Positions 37,701 through 47,700 of a stretch of 64,000 nt of DNA are shown here, in pieces. The notes under the pieces were generated by a model, which saw nothing but the letters and a program-made list of their open reading frames with translations, was not told the origin of the DNA and searched no databases. This stretch comes from Salticus scenicus. Lineage: Eukaryota > Arthropoda > Arachnida > Araneae > Salticidae. Position 1 is the first letter of the stretch; each line of letters starts with the position of its first letter. The DNA is taken from the NCBI GenBank assembly GCA_963930645.1, contig OZ005654.1:39982686-40046685 (forward strand), given 5' to 3'. A program made the position numbers and the translations under genes.

Positions 37701-40700
37701 TGCATTTTTATTATTTGTACTCTGTGGGAAGAAATATGAAAATGATCATTTTGGAGATTTTTTGTACAGTTACCAACTAATGATAGGAATGTTGCTTCTG
37801 TTTTAAAAAATCAAGTCATCTTTTAAGTATGTCCGCTAATTTTTTCAAGTCAATATTAGTGCAATTTGATTTTTTAAATAAGTTTTAATTTGATGTTCCC
37901 AGTTGGGAACATTGGCCTGTAAAAAGTTAAGCAACATATTATGCAGAGAAAAATACTGAAACATTCTATTATAATTTTTTCTTCTGTTTATTTATATATA
38001 GAATGCATTTTTTTTACTATACTTTATCTATACAACCGTTAATTACTTAACGTTCAGCAAATCAAGTGGAGTCACTCCAGATTTTTTTAATTGTGTTTAT
38101 GCTTTTTAATTGATTTACTATGATATCCCTACTGCATATCATACATTTAAATTTATTTACGTGATTTTTAATAATATATGCTAAAATATAAAAATATAAT
38201 TTTAAGGTGTCATTAGATGGCTTCATGAAAATGGCAATCTTGAACATGCTTATTGTACCGAAACAAGACCCTATAATCAAGGAGCAAGACTTACAGCTTA
38301 TGAGTTACTTTATGAGAAAATACCATCAACTTTAATCTGTGATAGTATGGTAGCATATTTGATGAAGTCAAGGAAGATATCAGCTGTTATCGTAGGTGCA
38401 GACAGAGTGGCTTCAAATGGAGATACGGCTAATAAAATTGGCACCTATCATATAGCTATTGCTGCAAAGTATCACAACATTCCGTTTTATGTAGCTTGCC
38501 CAAGAAGCTCTTTTGATTTTTCATTGTCTTCTGGAGAGGAAATACCTATTGAAGAAAGACCATCGTGTGAACTTATAACTATTAATTCTGTGCCAATAGC
38601 TGTTAACGGTATGTTTTGTTTTCTTTTATCTGCACATATACTTTATATAATGATTTTATATTTATGCAGGGTTCCCAGCGGTGACTAAAAAGCAACTATT
38701 TGCTACTAAAATACCCAGGAGCAGAAAGTGCTTAAAACTGCGACGCACGTCGCAGAACAATTGAGGCTTTTGCAGAACATTTCATCTATCCCCTAACTGG
38801 ATGATGTTGATTGATACAGCTAACATTTTAAAATTAATAAAACCTAGATATGCTCAACTGACCTGTAAATCTGTTAGCATACTAGAAAATTGCTGGAAAC
38901 AGTCATTGTTTTAATGTATAGACAAAATTTATAAACATTTTGTAAGTAGTATATCCACATTAATGTGACAATATTAATGCCAAAAGCCATTGAAAAAATT
39001 GCAAATTCTGGGTGTATGCCTCAGTTTTAGATTATAAAAATTTTAAACCATGTTTTATTATAAATGTCTAATAAATATTTTACTAATAAGTCTTATTTTT
39101 ATGCTTATTTTGCATTTTACTGTGCTTTGACAAATTTGGGCAAAATACCTGCAGAACATTTGCAAATTTTAATGTCTCGTTGCAGAACATCGGATATAAT
39201 TCTGCTCCTGGGCTAAAATAAACCCCAGGCTACTATGGCAACTATTTTTGTGTTAAAGTGACTTAAAAGTTACTATTTTCAGGTTAGTCAGAAATACTTT
39301 CAGGAAAATGGAGACTATTTTGAACAAAAAAATTGTTCCTCACTATTTTTTCTGCACCTTCACTGCATTTTTACTTCCATCACTTGACTACCATAGGCAG
39401 AGACTCCAAGTACTACGGATTCTCCGTAGTTTCTACGGATTTTGATGTTCAACTACGGATTACGGAAACTATTCCGAAAATTACGGAAAACTTTTCGAAA
39501 AAGCTTTTTAATTTTTTTTACCGATTCTCAGCATTTTTTACTGCAGATTTCGCCTCCCGGAATGCCGCCAGCGCGAACGGCGTTCACGGAAAATTTTCTG
39601 CGGACGGCAATCGCAAAAAATTTGCCTACTATTCAGTTTTGTTTTCTATTTGTGCAATACATTATTAGCGAACGCCGTTTGTCTGCGCTTCTAAGCCGGA
39701 AACGAACACAACTGATAAGAGCAGTGGTTCTGTTTTCGCTCATTCCAAAGTCTGGGCTTTCGCGGCCGCAGCTTGACAGGAGGGGGAGGAAAAAGAAGCA
39801 GTCAGTTTTCTCTTTCTTTAATCACGGGAGGTTTTTAATCGGCGCTCGCTATTTGTTGCGCATCACGCCCTGCTTGGATGCGAAGGGAACCTTTTGAATG
39901 GGAAAGCTAGAGTGAGGAGAAGGTGAATCATTAGGGAGATCATCATACATACCGCATTCTAACCGGCAGGCAGCCCGTGAGAGAAGGAAATTCTTTGCTG
40001 TTTGTTTAGCTTACACTTGCGCTTCCAAATTCTCGTCGATTTTTTTTTTCTTTTTTTAATGTAGCTTATTTATTTATTATCTCATTTATTTTAAACTTAA
40101 TTTTGTTAGAAAGCGAACATAATTTCCGATAATGCTAAAGTTTTAATTCTTTTTTTTTTATAAAACATTTATTTTCTTTTTCTCTGAGTAAAAGTTCTTT
40201 TTATTATTATTATTCAATATTGTTCTGATTTTTTAAAAATGTGTTCTGATTTTTCCGATGTTTTTCCAATTTACCCACAGGAAATTCAAGGCTGCTAAAC
40301 AAGCAACTCTGAAAGTGAATTCAAAGTAAATGAATAAACCTGAACCAAAATAAGAAATCTTTTTTTTTTTTTTAATACCATAGTTATTGAATTGAATCAC
40401 TTCTTCATTACACCTTTTCAAACTGATAAATACATATATTTTGATTTTAAAATATATGTTGCTCACTAATTTTATAAATATATTTTAGTAACCAGCATCA
40501 TAGTTAACTAATTTTTTAAACTAAACCCTGTTTAAAAATATATTTTATATGTAAAAAAGCAATTTTGGGCATTTTAGCTTATTCTCTCAAAGTTATTTTG
40601 TATAGTCTTTGTCTTAAGCAACAAAACAACTTTCTGTTAGTCATTGAGTAATTATTTGGTAGTATATTTCTTTTAGTTAAGAATAATTAAGTAACACATT

Positions 40701-41691
40701 TTTGCATAACTAATTTTTGTTTTTAGTTCAATCACTTAAATTATTGTGTTTATTTAGAACTGCTTGAGACCTGTCTAAATAGTTTATTATTTTTTTACTT
40801 TATTCAAAAGACCATTTTTTAATAATAAAAGTAAGTATTTTTGCTCAATTTTAAGTTGGTTTAATTTTATTACAGTGCTTTTACTACTACATTTTTTTAT
40901 GCGAAGATTTGGTGCGCATATTACTGAACGACGTAAAATGTCGTGTATACTGTACATAGGGACTACTGACAAACTTCCTGGAAGGTTGGAGTCTCTGCCA
41001 TAGGTAATAGGAATACTTTTTGTGTGCAGTCAAAAAATTCAGTTTCGGGTTCTAATCCAATTTACAAGTTTTAAAGTCTCCTGTGCCCAAAAAAGTGGGT
41101 TTTGGCAATGGGGGGGGGATCTTCTGACTACCATATCTCCAAAACTAATAAATATAGAACGATGGAACTTCAGAACTAAGACAGGTCTGGTGTACAGATG
41201 ATTTTTCTAATTTTGGTGAAAATTGAAAAACCAGAAGTGTGACATTGGAAACCGAAAGTGGGACCCGTAAGACTGTATATAAACACCCTCTTAGATGTCC
41301 TTTCGTATGTATTAGTCGGTTAGCTCAGAAAAAATGATAAGCTTTCTGAATAAGTAGGTCAACTTGAGGTTCTTGTAAAATAGCTGTACGAATTTTTTTC
41401 AAACTCACCATATTAACTCCCATTTAGTAACCCTTTTATTAACTCCCTTCTGTGTGTAATTCTTGTTTTACCGTCAACAATTGAGTTTGCCACATTTTGG
41501 TTTTGGTGAAAGTATCTCAAAAACAGTTCTAATGATTTTCTTAAAAATTGCTATATGAATCCCTTTTTAGATATCATTTTGCATCAAATTATTGTTAATT
41601 TCCTGCTGTTATTACAGGAAAATTAACAATCATCCTAATTAGGTAGGTCAGGTTTAGATCTCGGAAATTGGTGTCTCAAAAAAGGCTCTAC

Positions 41692-41726
<35 letters not shown>

Positions 41727-44700
41727 CTCGCTATGTAAACTCTGTTCCATATGCCTTTACACATGTATCAGTTTTTTTCCACAAGAAAAATATCTAATTT
41801 CTTAGGTGAATTTATTTCTTCTGACCACATGATCTCCAAAGAGGGCTTAAATATTATTATCATTATTATTATTATTATTTATTTTTTTTTTTAATCCAAG
41901 ATTACTATTTGGATCGAAATGGCTACTATTTCATTCGAAGTGGCTACTATTTTATACATTAAAAGCAACTATTTTTGAGTGTTTTTCATGCTGGGAACCC
42001 TGTTTATGCAATTATGTATAATTTTAATTTATTTATTTATTTTCAAAAAGTAAGATTTTTCTTGCAGAAATTTTGTTGGCGTATATCTATATCGGATATA
42101 CATTAACAAAATTATAATCTGTATTGCACATATATCTGATTCACATTAAGACATTTTAAATGGTGTACTGAATTTGTAAAAGAATAGGCCCTAATACTTT
42201 TTTTTTCTGTCATATGTCAATCATATCAAGATTTTGTACTTAAAAAACTATTTTTATTAAAACCTTTAAAATATTTTATTATATATTTAAATCTAATAAA
42301 GTTTTTGGAAGTCCTTCTTTAAAAAAAAAAAAAAAAATCTAATATGTGATAGAATTCCACTAAACATTGCACTCAAAATATAAATGAATACATTAAAAAT
42401 TTAAAACTTTTAAACAGAGCATTTAACTTATTTAATTTATAAAAATTACCTTTGATTAAGCCCTGTTAAAACTATAGACCTTTCAGGGCAAATCCACCCT
42501 CTCTTCAGTAGCTATTACATGGTCTGCTTTATTTAAAACTGATCTTGTCTTTCTTCCTCTGTGTTGATCTTCTATGAGGTGGCGCCATGCACGATCTAAA
42601 TCGGCACGCGACTCGTGCTCGTTACACGCTAATTGGTCTTTTATTATCTCTATGGTTTCCCGGTAAAAAGCATAGTCAGGGTTATTGTAATTGGCTATTT
42701 TTCTTGTTTCGTTAAAATTGATGTTTATATCAGAATATACCAGATCCATTTTAATTATGCAAATGAAAAAAGAGGCCACTACATTGGAGTAACAAAAAGG
42801 AAAATATCAACCAGGATTAAAGAACACCAAAATGACATTAAATATGGAAAAATAACGACAGCCCACACTAAAGTCAATAACGAAAACGATATAAACATCA
42901 ATTTTAACGAAACAAGAAAAATAGCCAATTATAATAACCCTGACTATGCTTTTTACCGGGAAACCATAGAGATGATAAAAGACTAATTAGTATGTAACGG
43001 GCACGAGTCGCGCGCTGATTTAGAACATGCGTGGTGCCACCTCATAGAAGATCAACACAGAGGAAGGAAGACAAGATCAGTTTCAACCAAAGCAGACCAT
43101 GTAATAGCTACTGTAGAGGGGGGCGGATTCGCCCTGAAAGGTCTATAGTTTTAACAGAGCTTAATCAAAGGTAATTTTTATAAATTAAATAAATGAATAC
43201 TCCGTTTTATTAATATAGATCGTTCTGTAACTTTTACAAAAAGGGGAAAAAATGATTTGACAATAAAAAGTAAAGAAAATGACTGTGAGTTTTTATTATA
43301 CTTCATAATTTTGCATAAATAAAAGTTGATTCACATTGAATTCGAGAGTATGAAAATTATCATGTCTTTCTAAACATGAATATCTGATGTAGGGTAAGGT
43401 GGGGTAAGTGGGACCCCTTTTCGGCATAATTCGACTTTAGCTCAACATAGCACCGGATGTAATAGGCCTAACAACTTAATTTTTTTTGTGGTTCATTCTC
43501 TCATATGTTGTTACTGTACCCATGGTAACCTCTAACCAAATTGGCAAATGATGAATTAAAAAAGAAAATTATTTTGGGTGGTCATCGGGATGGCCCACTT
43601 GCCCCGCAAGGTGGCAATATTTTATAATTTTGAACATGATAGCCTTCATTAATCTTCAGATCGTAGAAATGTAAAATGACAGAGGGTTTTGGGCCATAAT
43701 TGGCAAAACAACAGATTTGATTATGAAAATATGTTTTAAATAACGTTTCAGTGTATTTACCAGTGGCGTATTCTCTGGGTATGCTAGGCATGCGCCGCAT
43801 ACCCACTAAAAACTATCTAAACTTTAAACAGAATTTATTTAAAAATAAATTATTTGAACTAATTTTGTTAAACACTCGCTTCCATTTATACAGTATCAAT
43901 CATTCAGTTTTGAAAAATTATAGTGAAAGAAAATTTCTTTTGTTACATTATTCCTGGATAAATCCGAGTGTTTTTTTTCTCTTTTCCCTTACTATTGTCG
44001 TTACTTCCCTCCCGCTTTGTTTAGGAGACATCTGCTGACCATTATCGTCCCGGAGATACCCTCCTTCTCTTCTGCTGACCGGTTATTGCTTAGGTCATGC
44101 TGCCTTTCTAAAGCATGCCCTGATATAGGGATTTTTTGCTGTTTGAGGGAATATTCAACGTCCCTCTAATTTTCACTCATAGAAACTACAAGGGGAGTTC
44201 CGCTGTATAAACGACCCAAGGCATGCTACCCTAGGAGAGCATATTCTGGAATTTGGGGGTATTTTTTTAAAGCGTAGGGATTTTGTTACCTTCGGTAGAG
44301 ATGTTCGCATAGAGGAGAGCTGACTTTCCAACTGATTGATAAATTAAAACTTATACTTTATTTTACAATAGTGAAAAAAAAAAAAGAATTTATTTGAAAA
44401 TGATGATTAAATTGCAAAATAAAATTTGGATAAATTTCCAAAAGTTGTTTTATGTGCCAGAAAAGTTGCTTTTTTTTATGTATTTATTTATTTATTATTA
44501 TTATTATTATTTTAAATCTAAATAACTTATTCTAAGTGAAGACTTCCATCAGAAATAAAAGTATATACAAATTTTGTTTATTCAATAATATGAATAAAGC
44601 AAAATGTCTTCGTCATGTGTGCCTGTATGCGCTATGAAGGTCAGGCCATTGACGCAGATTTACAAAAAATTAACAGATGCGTAGCTTTGATCGTGCAGGT

Positions 44701-44748
44701 GTGCATAGAATTTTTTCTTTCTTTCTTTTTACTTTCTTTTTCTTTTTT

Positions 44749-44783
<35 letters not shown>

Positions 44784-47700
44784 TGTGTGTGTATGTGTGT
44801 GCTTATTTTCTTTCCTTATTTTGAAATCTGAATTTCTTAAATGAATTATTTTATTTGTTTATTTATTTATTTATTTTGGAATGTTCCGTTAATTTTTCTG
44901 CTTTTTTTTCTCAAATTTTATTTAAATTGCGTGTTTTTTCTTTTTTCATCCATCTGCATTTCTTATAAAAGATCGCTATTCTATTTATTTTTCCTTCTTT
45001 CGCATTAAGTCATGCGATCAAATAGTTTTTATATGATAAAATTTTAATGCTGTTTCTTTCTTTCTTTCTTTCTTTTTTTTTTTTTAATACACATAATAGT
45101 TGCGTTTTCAAAAATTGTTTATGTAAAGGCGTAATATCCTCTTTTGAAGAAGAATGTTTATTATTTTTAATGTATTGTTTCTATCGAAATCAAATGGTAA
45201 TATTATAGAGAGGATTAAACTTATTAAATTTTTAACTTTATTAAAAATTGTACCAATTAACTTCTTGTGTAAGAACTATCAGAGATCAGATAAGCACCTA
45301 CATTGAAACGCTCGCTTAAGGCGCTGCCATTAGCAGTGGGGTCCCCAATCTGACATAGTGTGGTCGTGGAAGACACAGCAGAAAGCAGCGAACACCTGAA
45401 GCCAAGTTTTCACCGATTTCAGTGGATTTTTTCTTGCCGGTTCTCACTATTTGTTCTTTCTTTCTTTCTTTTTTTCTTTTTTGTTTCTAAAGTGATATAG
45501 AAAATTGGGATTCAATTTCTTTGAAAATTCATTTAAATACAGCGATCAATGAAGCGACCAAATGGGCCTTCAATAAGTTAATATAAGAGTCCTTTAGATA
45601 TATGATATATCTAAAATTACCAAGAAATTGGAGGCCCACCAGAAGCCGAACGGTTCTGCTCTCAAAGTTGGTAAATGGGAAGTGTCGGGTTCCATGGTTT
45701 TCTCCGAAAGACGCGTAAATAAGGCTAGGACCCCTTAGAAAGACCCACGACGGACGGCATTCCACCCATAGGCCTAGGACCCAAGTGTAGTCAATCGGAC
45801 TTGAATTCTACCAACCAACCAACCAAGAAACTGGAAAAATGCAAGCTTAAATTTGATGAAATCGTCTTGATCAGTAGTGTTCTTTCCATAGTTCGCTTCA
45901 GAGCATGCCCAGATTCAAATGTTACAGTACTCCACTGGTATTTACCTTTTTTATATATACCATAAAATGCCTTAAAAGCCTTTACTCGGTTAAATGCCCC
46001 CTCCTCTTTTCACATTAATTATTTTTGTTCTTAAAATACTAAATAAATGCATCTTTTGCTGAGCAGTAGACTGTATCCAAATAGGTGATAGTTTTTTACG
46101 TTATTTTATAGTATAAAATTCAAAATCAATCTTTTCTTACTGATTTGAAAGTGTCTTACTTTTATTTGCACAAATGTATAACTAAAATTTTGTGTTAATA
46201 TTACATAGAGGTTTTTTTTTTTCTAAAATATTTTATTTTTGTCTGATTTATAGATACAATTTTATGTACTAAGTTTTTATAAAATAATGCATATTACATA
46301 CATACAAAATAGTTATAATGAAAAGCTCATATCATGAATCATCTGTATACTAAGTTTGGTAACAGCCCGTTTTAACTACAGAAAGCTGTTATAGCAAAAA
46401 TTTTAATTACAATGACTCTGTATTTATATTTTCATATTTTTTTAGTTTAGTTATAAAATAAATATCTCTCATTAACACATTTCTTTCAATAATGCATAAA
46501 AATAGTGAAATTCTCACAACTACTCGGTATTGACCGAATACATAGCCTAAATTTGGCCGAGTACCGAGTTCTCGGCAAATAGGCCGAGTAAGCTGAGTAC
46601 CGAGTATATACAGAGTACTCAGTACAGCTCTACTCACAAATGTTAAATTTGTTCGTGTTTTCCAAAAAATAATTTTTACACATTTAATATAGGGCGAAAA
46701 ATGAACTCTGTATATTTTTTGGACTTTAAATCTTAAAAAATAAATTTTTGTAAAACAAAATTTAATTATTGTAAATTTTTTTAGTGTAAATGGAATCTGA
46801 GAAAATTCATTAGATAATGAGTGATTCTGTGTGCAAATTTACTAATAGAATAACAGGGGATTGGCTGCCTGAGACAGAAAAATTTTAACAGGTAGAAAAG
46901 TGACTTAAGAAAAAGAAGTGTATAGAAATTATAGAAGTAAAATCTTAAAACTTTTTTTATAAAAGGTATTTTTAATAATTTAAAAAAAAATTACTTTTAT
47001 AAGTGAAATAGGAAATCATGCTTAAAATTAGGGATGTGGGTTTTCCGGAAAATTTTGAAACGGAAAATTTTCTGGAAAATTACAAAGGTTTTGTAAAATG
47101 AAACTAAATACATTAAAAGCTACAAGTAAACAAAACTATTCAAATAAAAGTATGAATAAGTATTCAATTCAAAAAGAAATTAATAAACAAAACACAGAAA
47201 TTATGATTTAATGGTTTATTACATGTATAAAGCTAGAAAGTTATAATTTTTAATGACTGTTTTGCATGTATAATGGTTGAATAATCTATATGAAAAAGGT
47301 GTCAGTGAACATTCTGTAGCTGTCAGAGACCCTCACATATCACTGCCAACAGCTAAACCCCATTTTATTATATAGGGAAAATTTTTTATAAGAAATAATG
47401 ATTTTTTTTTTCTTTTTTTAATAATTGTGTTTTCATTATCCGAAAAAAAAAAATCTAGAAAAATTAAATTTGCCTTTGTTTTTCCCAGAATTTATTTATT
47501 TAATTTTTAATACTTCATACTGAAATTACAAAGTGGAAAAAAATGATCAGAGTTCTTTTTTGCACTTTATAATTTCAAAATAAAACATTAAAAAAAAAAA
47601 AAAAAAAAAACTTTTTAAAAAAAAAGAACAAGTTTTTGAAAAACAAGAAGAAATTTAACAATTGTGAATTTTCTGAAAGTAAACAGAATAAAAAAAAAAA

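Larger units (their letters stand above)
38667..42002. mobile_element. hAT-like element (3.3 kb) with 6-bp duplication and nested insertions
   Basis: Ends CAGGGTTCCCAGCGGTGA and CATGCTGGGAACCCTG with a perfect 6-bp duplication TTTATG (38661-38666 and 42003-42008). Subterminal repeats of GCAACTATTT and GGCTACTATTT lie at both ends. It encloses dispersed repeat copy 2, itself split by another hAT element. No transposase is visible. Confidence 0.8.
42428..43192. mobile_element. Inverted pair of Penelope-like 3' ends
   Basis: Arms 42428-42733 and about 42888-43192 are inverted copies of about 305 bp that differ at only scattered positions; the loop holds the start of the longer copy's GIY-YIG domain. 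Both arms carry GIY-YIG coding sequence and a hammerhead-like motif. It lies inside MRI1 intron 4. Confidence 0.85.

Noticed and set aside
39442..39897. 151-codon open frame as a gene
   Set aside because: It overlaps another long frame, lies in the GC-rich leader of a hAT-like element, and has no recognisable domain.
44615..44824. 69-codon open frame
   Set aside because: It is formed by a poly-T and (TG)n tract inside a hAT element.
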